Assembly: GCA_015680685.1 (NCBI GenBank)
Contig: MNCI01023689.1
Coordinates: 349,587 to 413,586 of the forward strand
Length of the DNA stretch: 64,000 nucleotides
Direction of reading: 5' to 3'
Origin: Gnetum montanum
Lineage: Eukaryota > Streptophyta > Gnetopsida > Gnetales > Gnetaceae
Shown: positions 1 through 10,668 of the stretch, one piece after another
How the letters are laid out: every line of letters starts with the position of its first letter
Position numbering within the stretch: position 1 is the stretch's first letter
Program-made: the position numbers and the translations under genes
Notes under the pieces: model-generated
Told to the model about the DNA's origin: nothing
Database searches by the model: none
The model's input: only the letters and a program-made list of their open reading frames with translations

Positions 1-794
1 TGGTTGGGCATAGGAGGTACCTTCAGTGGGCTTGGTTGTTGGTTTGGTGATAGGTTATTTTCATCATCAATGTGATGATGACTTCTTACTAATTTTTGAG
101 TTTGTGAACCACTATAGGTGGGCTTTGGTCATGGCTTATAGTTTTGCTCATCAAAGTTGGAGGGACTTAGATAACACATGGTTTCCTAGGTTTTAGAGGA
201 TTGGTAACTAGTGGTCTTGGTTATGAAGTTGATGTCATTGAAGGTGGGACATGTATGAAAAAAGGCTTCTTAGGGGCTAGAGGAGGTGGTACCCATATAA
301 TGAAGGGCTTTCTAGGATTTTTGTTTTGGGGTTGTGGTGGAACTTTGATGACAAATGATTCCCTAGGAAGAGTAGACCATTTGGTTTCTTTGAATGAGAC
401 TATGGTATAGGAGTTATTGTTGGTGCTTGAAGAGTTGGGCTCATTCAATAGTAACTTCCCACTATCGATCATCTTCTAGAGGTTATCCTTTAATGCTAGG
501 AAAAATTGGTGTCATGACAAACCATTTTATGAGAATGACAATACCTATCTAGTGTGAAGTACTTCGGTAGCTTCAAAACATCTTTGGTCACTATTTTTGG
601 ATCTCTAGCTATGTCACAAAGATAATTGTGCCTCTTATGAACATTCTCAGATAATGAATTATGCTGTATATAGTTTTCTTTAAGCAATTGTTCCAAAAGC
701 TTAGAGGGCTTCATAGGAAATCTAGTGTACTTTGACCTATCCTTCTATGCAAAGTTTGGCCATGGTTGATTTAGAGCATAGGATGTTAATGGCT
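1..794 (-). pseudogene. Element G gag, C-terminal part (Ty3/gypsy, broken)
   Basis: This is the C-terminal half of a retrotransposon Gag, read leftwards. Around 496-714 it has the conserved block KPSKLLEQLL...HKRHNYLCDIAR and a zinc-knuckle-like YCHSHKMVCHDTNFS. It is homologous to the gag relics at 24286-24540 and 35616-36143. Downstream (about 221-400) lies a run of short repeats of the type PFxIxVPP, also shared with those copies. The N-terminal half is not adjacent. It lies at 39704-41363, on the other side of a 39-kb insertion flanked by ATGAT. In-frame stops show it is dead. Protease and polymerase would lie off the left edge. Gag would have formed the cytoplasmic virus-like particle. 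Confidence 0.75.
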
Positions 795-799
795 ATGAT
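795..799. repeat. Target-site duplication ATGAT, left copy (element F)
   Basis: ATGAT directly precedes the left LTR end at 800. The identical 5-mer follows the right LTR end at 39699-39703. This brackets the interval 800-39698 as one integration event, nested insertions included. Confidence 0.8.
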
Positions 800-915
800 T
801 ATAACAACTAAAAACATTAGCAGCTAGAACACTGAGGGGTTCATGGGCACACAACCTCGACCCTACCTCTGTGTAAGGGCCTTGTTGGAAAATAGAGGTG
901 AAGTGCCTTTGATGG
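800..915 (-). repeat. Element F 3' LTR, distal fragment
   Basis: This is the end of the F 3' LTR, cut off from its main part by element A. It aligns with the start of the other F LTR at 38156: both begin TATARCAACTRAAAACATT and run on to a shared GAGGG or AGGG CCTTG stretch. The expected terminal TG has decayed to TA in both copies. Confidence 0.8.
911..915. repeat. Target-site duplication GATGG, left copy (element A)
   Basis: GATGG precedes the LTR at 916 and is repeated right after the other LTR at 8982-8986. The paralogous F 5' LTR at about 38256-38300 shows the uninterrupted sequence, confirming the empty site. Confidence 0.9.
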
Positions 916-1701
916 TGATGAGTGGTGAGGTACCCCTACACTCAACCATACGAATACGAGCGTTACACATGCGATCCGGTCGAACTCCATAGATGGACTA
1001 GTTGTGGCATTTAGAAAGTTAGCCTTAGGTCACAGTTCGTTGTCTTCCCACTTGGACTAGTATTAGCTTTGTCATGTATGGTTTAGTCCAGAGTGAGGTG
1101 CATGATGGGTTTCTAATCTAATGCTACTCCTGAAGGCAATGGAAAGTAATATTAACTAAGCTAGGAGAGAAGGGTGAGAGAATCTAAACTAGCCTAAATG
1201 CGATGAGCATTCATTCCTTGATTATTCGTACACACCTTGGACTTCGTGCATGACTACCACTAGGATTACCAAGCATAGATCCTAGGTACGCTACTGGGTT
1301 ACCAAGTAGTCACACTTAAGTGCTTGTAATCAATTCCTACTCATTCTGCGTTTTAACATGAGTTTAAGGGTGAGAAGAGATTAACTAGGAAAGCAGTAAA
1401 TAACAATTAATTAAATGATTAAACTAAGTGAATGATGAAGTAATCTTGATCTTTATTGCTGGTCATGTATGTGTCCAAGTACGTCACACTTGAATAAAGG
1501 ATGTTGTACAATTATAATCACCACACTGTGGGCATACACAGAGAGGAAAAGGGTTGAGAGAAAGAAATGAAAACACTTAACTAAGAACTAACTTACTAAT
1601 CTAATGATCTAACCCATATGTCTACCTCTTATTTATAGATGAGGAGACAGGCTGCGATATCGCATATGCGATATCGCGGTCGCCCAAAACGTGACTCATC
1701 A
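916..1701 (-). repeat. Element A 3' LTR
   Basis: This 786-bp LTR begins TGATGAGTGG and ends GTGACTCATCA on the plus strand. It is near-identical along its length to 8189-8981. It retains the intact version of the promoter palindrome at 1654-1677 and a TATA-like CTATAAATAAG (minus strand, 1628-1638). Confidence 0.9.
1654..1677. promoter_or_regulatory. Perfect 24-bp palindrome upstream of the LTR TATA box
   Basis: Two GCGATATCGC decamers are separated by ATAT, making a perfect 24-bp palindrome. It sits about 16 bp upstream of the TATA-like sequence in the element's own sense. It contains two EcoRV-type GATATC cores in CpG context. The counterpart in the 5' LTR (8934-8957) has lost symmetry through CpG-to-TpG changes. 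It could be a dimeric protein-binding site. Function is inferred only. Confidence 0.7.
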
Positions 1702-1712
1702 TACCCCCATGA
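1702..1712 (-). other. Element A polypurine tract
   Basis: On the minus strand this reads ATGGGGGTA immediately before the 3' LTR, the usual place and base bias of the plus-strand primer. It fixes the element's orientation together with the primer-binding site at 8169-8187. Confidence 0.75.
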
Positions 1713-1958
1713 TTGAATGAAAAATCATCCTTGAGTTACAGTGATTACACAGTGGATAGGTATGGGATTATTGGATGGTGAAAATGGGATTATGCCGTAG
1801 TGTGGAATGAAAACAAAATAAAGACACAACAAAAAGAATGTGCTACAACTACAAAATTGTTAAACTCATGTAGTTCCTGGAGGTGGTGGCTCCTCCATTG
1901 GTGCTTTCCCTTTGTCTTGTGCTGCAGGCTTTGAGACTTGATGGAGTTGAAGTATGGC

Positions 1959-4612
1959 CTAGAGTTTCTCCTCTTTATTCTGAGTGTCTTGTGCCATCCA
2001 TGCTAATGTTCCGATGTTTGATGGAGTTGGCACTTCCCACAGATAGGGTAGTTGCGGAAACATTTGATTGGCCTTGACATACCAAGCTGCAAATACCCGA
2101 CGTTCCTCTTCGTAGGCTTTGGCTTTATCTTTGTATTCTTGGAAATCTACTAGCCATCGAGCCAAATATGTTGTGATACCTTTTTGGCCTTGGTAGCTTG
2201 TCTTTACCACCTCAAGTTTAGAATTTGTGACCTCCCATTTTCCTAACAACTTTTTGCATTCTGCAAATTCTACTTTGTATTTAACATAGGTGGTTGCTAC
2301 TTGCAGCTCAAGCTCTATCCTTGGATGCCCTACTGTTAACATGGCAAGGTTGGCATACCACAGGTTTGTGAACTCCATGTATTCTATTAGATCCTGAATC
2401 TACAAGTCTCGACTCTTAACTTCCACTTGGTGGGAGAAGGCATATGTGTCCAATATGGCCCACCAGTTAGTGTGTTGAGCACTAATAGCATTGATGTGGC
2501 CCTTGGCCATATGGATCTCCTTGTCAAGGATCTATTTGTACATCCCCACCTGATCTCGGAAGTGCTCCTTTAGCTTCTCATGTCATTTAGCCTCATTTTG
2601 CCATGTGCTTATTTCAATAGCTATCTTTTGATGAATTACATGTACCTCCTCCATTGAGAGGGTTTGGTTCTCCCTGGCTAAACAACTTATGTCTTGGTTG
2701 ACCTGGATGAATTATTCTTATAATTGATGAAAGTGTTCCTTGAGAACATTCTTTTTCTTTTCCATGGTGGTCAACCGAAGGTTGTCGACAACAAGCTGTT
2801 TATTTTCCTCTTGCAAGGTGTTGTGTGCTATAAAATGTGCATGAGTTTGCACTTGTGCTGCAGAGGCATCCCAAACAACCTTTTCTTTTTCATCAGCCAC
2901 CTTTTTATTCTCTATGATTAGCTTGGTTAGTTTCTTAGTTCTGAAATTTTCTAGTTGGTCTGTGGGAACAAATTGTAGAGGATCCCACTGTACTGGTTGT
3001 AGGGCCATGAGCTATTCTTGTAATTTCTACACTTCAGCTTCAGCATGCTCGGCCCTCACTTCTATTAAGACCAGCTTTCCCTTTGTGGAAATGAGGGCTG
3101 ACTGAATTGCTATAACATCTTGAGGGATGTCAAAAAGAGACGTCATTACTTGCCCTGTTTGGAGCAATCGATCAAGCACATCCTCATGTTCCGAAGGAGT
3201 CATTGAGGTTCCGGCCAAAGTTCGAGCATCCCGTGCTCCTATGAGATCTGCCGGTGGTAGAACAAGTACATTGAATGATTCTTTGATGTGGTCTGCGACC
3301 ACTTTTGCAGCTTCCACAACATTCTAGTGTTGCATGACCACCATAGTGGCCCTTCACCAGTTTCTAACTGCACTTGGAAAGATGTCACATTTCCTAAGAT
3401 CTGTTGTGACCATATACTTTCCCCTCCTCCTGTGTGGATAGATACTTCACCCCTTGTGGGATCCATAGAAACTGTGGGTTGAATGACATCATCGATGACG
3501 TGGAAGAGGTTTGTGTCATCACGACTTCCCCAATTGACCATCTCAGCGATGGCCTTGAGATGGCTCATCAATGGTTTGTAGTCTTGTAGCGTCAGTTGAT
3601 CCTGGCCTGTGCTAGGCCCTGCTTTCTGTTGTTGGCTGGGTCCTATGGTTGGAGGTTGGCTATGTCCTGTAAGTTGAGTTGCAGTTGGTCCAGCCATATG
3701 TTCTTCTTCTTCTTCTGGTCCCAGCGTCTCGCCAGTGATTTTCCTTGGAGCTGGCGACTTTAACAATTTAGCATATGAAGTAGTCGGACATCATTGGTGT
3801 AGCCCTAGATACTAGCACGTCGAAAAATCTTTCTGATAAGACAAGGGAAAGGCAATGCCATCTTCCCTATCTTCCGTTCCTCGAACCACCTTAGGATCTC
3901 CGTTAAATATAGATGGGGTAGGTTAGCATTAACCTTTCCCATCAGCATTGCCCATCCTCTAGCCACATACGTTGAAATTATTTTTAAGCCCTTCATGGGG
4001 AAGAGGTGATATGTTCCAATTTTAAAATAGATCCTCTCTTCCGTCGTCAACTCACCAAATGTTTTATCTCTAGCATAAGCCCTTTCCAACCAATCCCGTC
4101 GCACATCGGGATTTGAACGGGTGGATAACTGAGCAACTTTTGGCCCTGTATTCGGAAGGTTTAACATTTTCGAAATGGCTTGTGCAGAGAAATCAACTGT
4201 CACACCACAAATGTTGATAGTGGTGCCTTGCTCCCTATTGTGCCAAAACTGGTATGTCTTTTAGAGAGGGTAGGCCATATTTGAGGTGATCCCTAACGAC
4301 CTCAGGAGCAAACTTTGCAAAAGATTCAAAGTTCAATTCCATAATCACTACAAAAAATATGAACTTTTCATGGATGGCCTAAACACAATCTTGGGGCAAC
4401 GTGAGACGTTGTCCCTGTTCAGGCACTGTAGCTGCTCCTCCTCCTACCTGCCCGGATTGTATGGTAGAAGGGTCCTCTTGATGAATACTGAATGATTGCT
4501 CCTCCTGTTCTGTATGTTGTCCAACAAGATCTTGTCTTCCACCTCGCTGAGATTGTTTGCTTCCACCTTGAGTAGGACCTTCCTTTTGTCCACATTTCGG
4601 GGCCATCTGCAA
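1959..4612 (-). pseudogene. Element A ORF2: plant-transposon-protein-like domain plus coiled coil
   Basis: This broken ORF is read leftwards from about 4612. The first part (4612-4379) is Gln/Gly-rich. Next, 4203-3805 holds FSAQAISKMLNLP, a WAMLMGKVNANL-like segment and LPFPCLIRKIFRRASI. This pattern matches my memory of the 'putative plant transposon protein' family (PF20167), often found in plant retrotransposons. A low-complexity Gln/Pro linker follows (about 3766-3560). After that come Glu/Lys/Ala-rich stretches (3317-2718 and 2378-1959) that look like coiled coil. Several frameshifts and stops separate the pieces. The enzymatic role of the family is not established. Its position suggests a structural, Gag-like or accessory protein. 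Family assignment needs a profile search. Confidence 0.6.
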
Positions 4613-6479
4613 TCACACAGGGCTAAGCATTAGTAAGGTTGTTTTTAAAGTTAAGTTATACCTTATTTCTTGCCTTAATTAATTAATTTTTTAAATCTTC
4701 ATGTGATCTTGCCTGAAAGATTGTAATAATGAGTCCGTTTCACTTAGGTGGTTTTTTCAATTTTAATCTCCCAGTGTACGTAAAGGGTTAAATGATTTTT
4801 TGGCACGTTTTATTCTTAATTTACAACTAATTACCCTTAATAATGTCCTTTGGCAATGATAAATTCCAAAAATGTTAGGCAGTATTCGGTAGGTGTCCCT
4901 CCCCCACAACTAAGCTGAACACTCTAGGTTCAAGCAGGTTTAGATGGAATTAAAATTGGAGTACCAGTGAGCAAGATAGAGGTTGAAAAGTAAAGGTGTC
5001 ACACTCGCAAGTNGCATGATATTGTGTATGATACATCACGTACCGGATATCACAGCCTTAGTGACATTAGGACACCACAAAAATACTAAATTTTTGAGGG
5101 ATTTTCTTGAAATTAATGTTGTAACTTAGGACATTAGGCTATTGTTAAGGGGTTCTCAAGTAATTAGATGGTTTTAAAGGCACGAATAATGATAGGTGGA
5201 AATGATCAATAAAACCTCAGGTGGTAGAGAAAAAGGCTATGTAATGGTACATAGGAACATTGATTCAGAGGGAGAATAATAAAAGGGAATTTTATGAAAA
5301 ATTATGTTGAGGGTAAGAAATGGTGGGTGTGAGCTGTGTCATAAATGAGAATTACAAAAAATTACACAAGTGGGTCCTCCCCAAAGCAGGTTTCAACCTA
5401 TAATGCCCTTGTGTAACCACACTTAAAGTGTCCATGGGCACTAGAAGGGTTAAATGTAATCCGCACTAATTCCAAAAAACACACACATGTAAATATCACC
5501 GGAATGAGGTAAGAATTCTATGTTACATGCGACACGAACCACAATTACATGAACAGTGAGATGAGACAAAATATAGAAAGGATTGTAGAGATTGAGACAT
5601 GAGGTAACTGAACTAGAGCACAGTGAATCCTGCGTGTAAAGCATGATTATTGTGTCATTAACCCATCGTTCCAAGATCAATACCAAGTCCATTCCTCTTG
5701 GTCAGTGACATCGCATTATTTCATTCCATGATGAGTAACTATGAGAGTACCATAACAACAAGGCGTACGATCACTTGGAATTTTATTCAAGGGAGGAGTG
5801 ATTTTTGTTTTGTGGCACTTCCTTCTCTTCTTTTTTTTCTTTTCTCTTTCTTTTTTTTTTCAATTGCTGAATCCAAAGAAGCCACCAACCATCAGACATG
5901 GGTGCATGTATTTCCATTGGGACCCCCTAGAATAGCATTGCATTTTTGAGTGCCCTTTTTGATTACTCTTACTCCCATTTTTCGTTAGATCTACAAGGAT
6001 CTTAGTACAACCACATTGCATGATAACTCTCACAGATGTCACCAAAGAGAATCCGCAAGTCCCCTTGATGTCACACCTTAATCATTCCCTCATGGTCCAT
6101 CCTTCTTCATTCTGGGTACAATGAACACAAAAATTAATTTTAAGTTTTAAAAATGTCAAGAACATCACTGTACCCTCGAAAAGAACCTCTTATTTGTAGA
6201 ATGGATGAGTGGGTGTAATGGGCTCATTGTCCAAAGAATTGATCACTTGAGACTAAATAACATAGAACACACCTCAACCAATGATCCACATGAGTCTTTT
6301 ATTTGTAGATGAGATTACTTACAAAAGTGTAAAAAGATAAAAATACTTAAAAAGACAAAAATACCAAAAAGAAAAAAATATAAAACAAGAAGTTGAAAAA
6401 TGAAAAACTGGAAAACAAAAATTGAAAAATTAAAGAAAATGGAAAATATTTATTAATCCTTCTTGTTATTAGAATGGGG
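4613..6479. other. Element A spacer without recognisable gene
   Basis: This AT-rich sequence lies between the two ORF regions of element A. A single N is present at 5013. A pyrimidine tract at about 5821-5861 and an A-rich run (about 6320-6450, recurring AAAAAGAYAAAAATAC-like words) are the only patterns seen. Short ORFs here show no family signature. Confidence 0.6.
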
Positions 6480-8048
6480 GATAGCCCCCATAATGAATCA
6501 GTTGAGGATGGTAAGGATTAATAAATGGAAGATGAGGATCCTTGCATGTTGGAAATATTCTAGCTTTGTCATATTTACCCCATCGAGGTTCACACACTTG
6601 ATCATAGTAGGTAGAGTGGGGAAATTTATATGATGTAGTTCCCAGATAATGAGTTGACCCACTATGATATCTGGGACCATTAGATGGTATGCAGGGATCG
6701 GGTTGTTGCCATCCATGCCTATGTTCATTGGGCTATACTATTGTTGGAGCGTGAGTTGGTGGCCTTGATGGAGTTACATGAGGCGTTGGGTTGGAAGATT
6801 AGGTTGCCCCATAGTGTGGGAATTGTGCTAAGTTGGAGGATGCAGTGGCCTTGGAATTGTGTTGTCCCTTCTTATGGTCATGTTTAAAGAAGGGACGCTT
6901 TGGATGTTGAGGAGGCCTTTCACTACTGTTAGGAATAGTGGCACAAGTAGTGTTCGTAGGTTCTTGCAGTGGGGCAGATACCTTAGGAACAGTTGGTGGA
7001 AATGTAGAAGGAGGGAAAGGATGAGAATGTTGAAAATGAGGAGTAGTGTAAGGTACACAAGTCAATGGTTGTGTTGTGGACATGGGCTGATAGTATTGAG
7101 GAGAATGGTAATGTGGTGAGATAGAGTATGTTGGCCCAATTGGAGAAACAGGATGTTGAACAAGATAAACATTTGAGTTTGGATGATATGAAGGGTATCT
7201 CCAGTCTAAGGGTGGCTTCCCCCACGACTGGGATTGTTGCCACTGTGATTGAACACAATATCTCTGTACGAAATCTGGGTGTAACGTGTTTCCCCAATGC
7301 TCATGTAAATGTAACAATATTGGGCATTGGCCCTTGGGGTGATCGTATAGGAATATGTTGCATTCATAAATATGATTGGAAGTTAAGCTCTTATTTTCCT
7401 TATCCCTTCTTTTTGATTGTCTAATGTTTTTTCTTGCTTCTTGGGTTGTCAAAACTCTATCCCCAATAATGTTGATAAATTCTCCACACTTTTGAGACAT
7501 CCATTCCAACATCTTATTGATCTTTGCCTTGACTTCTTCTAATGATTGTTGTATTGGCAAAGATGATTCTTTCACCTTGAGATTGGTTGATTTCTCCTTT
7601 GTATGATTATGGACCTTTGTTAAGTTGAGATTTTGGTCTCGTTGATGTTTTTCAACATTCTCCCATCTAGCCATTTCTCCTTCTTCTTTTGCTACCGACT
7701 TAATAAGCTCTTGGATTTAATGGGTTCGTAGTTTGTATAGTTGACCTTGGGCATACCTCCCTAGGGTTTCTCTTGTTGNACTTGGGTAGACGACTCTCTT
7801 TACGATGCCTACGTGAGATTCGAACAACCTCTTGTATTTGCGTTAAGCTTGTAGTGGCTAGTGGGGTTTCATCATCATTAGGTAAGTTATGCTTTCATGT
7901 GTTGGGATGACATTTCTTTCATTCATGTTTATAAGAAACTCCCACCTCAGGTTGCGTACTCCAATCTTCATTGTCATATAATTCATTGGTTCTCCAATGA
8001 ACTTCCTCACTAGGTGTGGCATTATTATAGTCTTGTAGGAGAGGCATG
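6480..8048 (-). pseudogene. Element A ORF1: Pro/His/Tyr-rich protein relic
   Basis: This is the first ORF after the primer-binding site, read leftwards from about 8048 (an ATG opening with MPLLQDYNN), with stops and a single N at 7789. The longest uninterrupted part is 7674-6799. It has a charged, probably helical N-terminus, then a Cys/His cluster (YECNIFLYDHPKGQCPILLH). A long stretch rich in Pro, His, Tyr, Gln and Ser follows. Position right after the leader suggests a Gag analogue, but I see neither a canonical capsid motif nor a CCHC knuckle. I do not recognise the family. Similar composition continues in other frames down to about 6480, so frameshifts are likely. Confidence 0.5.
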
Positions 8049-8168
8049 GTTATAAATTTGTATGTGAAATTATGTGTGACTTCTAATAATTATTTCTTCT
8101 TAAAAGATATATCATTAATTCCTTTATAGTGACCTTGTATGATATAACTAATCTAGATAACTAGCACT

Positions 8169-8187
8169 GTCCTTGGCAACAGCGCCA
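8169..8187 (-). other. Element A primer-binding site (tRNA-Asp-like)
   Basis: On the minus strand this reads TGGCGCTGTTGCCAAGGAC, one base inside the 5' LTR. It matches the complement of the plant tRNA-Asp 3' end (TGGCGCCGTTGCCGGGGA) except for C-to-T or G-to-A changes. The use of tRNA-Asp is typical of Athila/Tat-type elements. Confidence 0.75.
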
Positions 8188-8188
8188 A

Positions 8189-8981
8189 TGATGAGTGGCG
8201 AGGTACACCTACACTCAACCATACAAATACGAGTGTTACATGCACGATCCGGTCGAACTCTGTAAATGGACTAGTTGTGGCATCTAGACATTTAGCCTTA
8301 GGTCGTAGTTCATTGTCTTCCCACTTGGACTAGTATTAGCTTTGTCATGTATGGTTTAGTCCAGAGTGAGGTGTATGATGGGTCTCTAATCTAATGCTAC
8401 TCCTGAAGGTAATGGAAAGTAATATTAACTAAGCTAGGAGAGAAGGGTGAGAGAATCTAAACTAGCCTAAATGTGATGAGCATCCATTCATTGATTATCT
8501 ATACACACCTTAGATTCATGCATGACTACCACTGGGATTACCAAGCACAGATCCTAGGTACGTTACTGGGTTACCAAGTAGTCACACTTAAGTGCTCATA
8601 ATCAAGTCATACTAATTCCGTGTTTTAATATGAGTTTAAGGGTGAGAAGAGATTAACTAGGAAATTAGTAAATAATAATTAATTAAATGATTAAACTAAG
8701 TGAATGTTGCAATGATGAAGTAATTGTGATATTTATTGCTGATCATGTGCGTGTCCAAGTATGTCACACTCAAATAAAGGATGCCATACAATTACAATCA
8801 GCACACTGTGGGCATACACGAAGAGGAAAAGGGTTGAGAGAAAGAAATGAAAATACTTAACTAAGAACTAACTTACTAATCTAATGATCTAACCCATCTG
8901 TATACCTCTTATTTATAGATGAGGAGACAGGCCGTGATATCGTGTATGCGATATCGCGGTCATCCAAAATGTGACTCATCA
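8189..8981 (-). repeat. Element A 5' LTR
   Basis: This 793-bp LTR is near-identical to 916-1701. In its own sense the TATA-like CTATAAATAAG (8908-8918) lies only about 65 bp from the LTR start. U3 is therefore unusually short and consists mostly of the decayed GATATC palindrome. Confidence 0.9.
8908..8918 (-). promoter_or_regulatory. Element A LTR TATA box
   Basis: CTATAAATAAG on the minus strand lies about 65 bp after the LTR start in the element's sense. It is conserved in the other LTR at 1628-1638. Confidence 0.65.
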
Positions 8982-8986
8982 GATGG
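8982..8986. repeat. Target-site duplication GATGG, right copy (element A)
   Basis: This is identical to 911-915 and directly abuts the LTR end at 8981. Confidence 0.9.
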
Positions 8987-9681
8987 TATTGTTGATTGAA
9001 TAGGGATTTTGCTAGCTTTAACTGTGGTATTGGGTGCAATCTGGGGTGGCATGGTTAGCCAAAATGCAAGTGTTGATGTTGTGAAATAATGCTAGGTGTT
9101 CTAATGATGTTTTTGGTGGCACCAGGGCTGATTAAGCTTAAGCGTAGCGAGGTTTCTTGGTGTGAGAATGATGGTGCGAACATGCAAAAATGTGTAAAGT
9201 GGTGAGGAGATGGGAATGCAGCACTAAAATGTCAAAGAAAAATGAATAAAAAATGCTTGAAAATGTGGAGGAGCTTGAGAGAGAGAGAATGGCACTGCCC
9301 CAACTGGGGAGCATAGCAATTACAATAGAGAGGTGAGAAGGTATGCGGTGTATAGATAGGCATAGTAGTAGCATAGCCATAGTCTCTAGGGTGTCTCGGG
9401 GTGAAGATTGACATCCACTGTGAAGTCTATGCCTATTGGGTTGGTTGCTGTGATGTCCTATAGGCTACGATGTGCTACAGTGCTGAATGGAATGCAAAGA
9501 TGTTGCCAAGATGCTAATATACTCTGGTGTGTGTGGTGCTCAAGGTGCCTTGGGTGCTAAGCAATACTCAAGTTTGCTAGTGTAATGCCAAAGATTGTTA
9601 GATTGCCAAGTGAAGGAAAAATTGCCAACTGAAAATGTCAACTGCTACTTGAATTTTTCCACCCCTAGAGTATGGAATGTA

Positions 9682-9694
9682 GGGGTATTTATAG
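9682..9694 (-). promoter_or_regulatory. Element F 3' LTR TATA box
   Basis: CTATAAATACCCC on the minus strand. The same 13-mer occurs at 21808-21820 and 29173-29185 in the element C LTRs, and a near-identical form is at 38749-38762 in the F 5' LTR. It marks a conserved family promoter. Confidence 0.75.
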
Positions 9695-10083
9695 TATTAG
9701 GGTTAGCGTGAAGTGCAGATTGAGCACCATGTGGCAAAGGGGGTAGGTGGGGCTACATTGACCTTTGTTATGATCCTTCTGGAGTAACAGGTGCTATGCT
9801 TTGGTATGCTCCACTGGACCCCAAGAGATTGCCAGACTGTGACTACGTTGCCAAGACTACATGTGCTAAAGTCAAAAAATACTTCAATGTACTTGCAAAC
9901 AATGTAATTTGGAGGCTACGCTTTGGGACTACGCTCTCCCCTCTTTCAAATGGGATGAAGCGTAGGTAGAATTTGGGACAAATGGGGGGTGTAGGAGAAA
10001 TGAAAATTACTAATCTTGCTTGCTGGAGGAGTGCTAGAGCTAGAATGAAGGCCTGCGCTAAGCTCTAGAAGATTTTGGAGGCA

Positions 10084-10555
10084 ATTTTGTGTTGCTACGC
10101 TAGCTATGCTATGGAGTGTAGCCCAACAGTTAGGAAAATTTTGCAAAAAACTGAAGTCCAGTGCTACTACACTTACTATGCTCATGAGTGTAGTAGGAGG
10201 GGATAAGGCATAGCATGGACACTTGGAAAAATATGGTAAGAATTGTAGTCCTTGATCTTGCTATGCTAGGTATGCTTTGGAGCATAGCAGGAGGGGTAGC
10301 TTCAGGAGTTAGAAAATTTGCCAAATTGTTTTTGCCATTCTAAGCTAACTTGATAACTTCTAGCTTAACACTCATGCAAACTAGCCACTAGAGTGCTACT
10401 ATGCTTGCTACACTTAGGAGCATAGCAAGAGGAATGTGAGTGTAGTAGGACACTTAGAACAATTTTTATGACCATTGTTGACACTTAGAGAATTTTTCAA
10501 TCTTGGTTTTGTGTTACATGCTACATTGGCTATGCTCTAGAGCATAGCCCTAGTA
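10084..10555. repeat. Imperfect hairpin repeats in the F LTR
   Basis: Five related units lie at roughly 10088, 10163, 10257, 10398 and 10517. Each is of the type GCTAYGCT...GCTATGCTCYRGAGCATAGC followed by AGTTAG or ACTTAG and AAAATTT. The last contains a perfect 22-bp palindrome at 10528-10549 (arms GGCTATGCTCT). Equivalent units lie in the 5' LTR, including perfect palindromes at 39171-39190 and 39337-39354. In the element's sense they lie upstream of the TATA box. Confidence 0.75.
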
Positions 10556-10655
10556 GTATGATCATGGGGCAAAAACTTAGAAGAAATTTTCCTTGTGTTG
10601 ACACTTAGGAAAATTTGTAGTTGAGGTGCTGTGGCTTGAAATTGGTGGTGTTTCA

Positions 10656-10668
10656 TTGGCCCCTTTTT
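10656..10668 (-). other. Element F polypurine tract
   Basis: AAAAAGGGGCCAA on the minus strand directly precedes the 3' LTR start TGAAACACC. The matching site in element C (27997-28011) has AAAGAGGAGCCAA. Confidence 0.8.

Larger units (their letters stand above)
916..8981 (-). mobile_element. Non-autonomous LTR retrotransposon A
   Basis: A is a structurally complete 8.07-kb element. Its two LTRs (916-1701 and 8189-8981) begin TGATGAGT and end ACTCATCA, with GATGG on both sides. The primer-binding site and polypurine tract show that it reads leftwards. The interior carries two broken minus-strand ORF regions: a Pro/His/Tyr-rich one at 6480-8048 and a plant-transposon-protein-like plus coiled-coil one at 1959-4612. 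I found no RT, RNase H, INT or protease motif, so it looks like a large non-autonomous element mobilised in trans. Single N characters at 5013 and 7789 mark small assembly joins. A 40-bp piece of the same LTR occurs at 61370. Confidence 0.88.
8982..10655 (-). repeat. Element F 3' LTR, main part
   Basis: Continuation of 800-915 after element A. It aligns over its length with the F 5' LTR 38156-39698, with indels (for example about 250 bp around 9270-9500 absent from the other copy). It ends GGTGTTTCA at 10655, i.e. TGAAACACC in the element's sense. It contains a TATA box at 9682-9694 and a series of hairpin-forming repeats at 10084-10555. Confidence 0.85.

Noticed and set aside
201-410. Plus-strand Gly-rich ORF
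   Set aside because: It is the shadow of the minus-strand PFxIxVPP repeats of G gag.
2724-3482. Plus-strand ORFs over element A ORF2
   Set aside because: Reverse-strand shadows of the coiled-coil region; composition and frame quality favour the minus strand.
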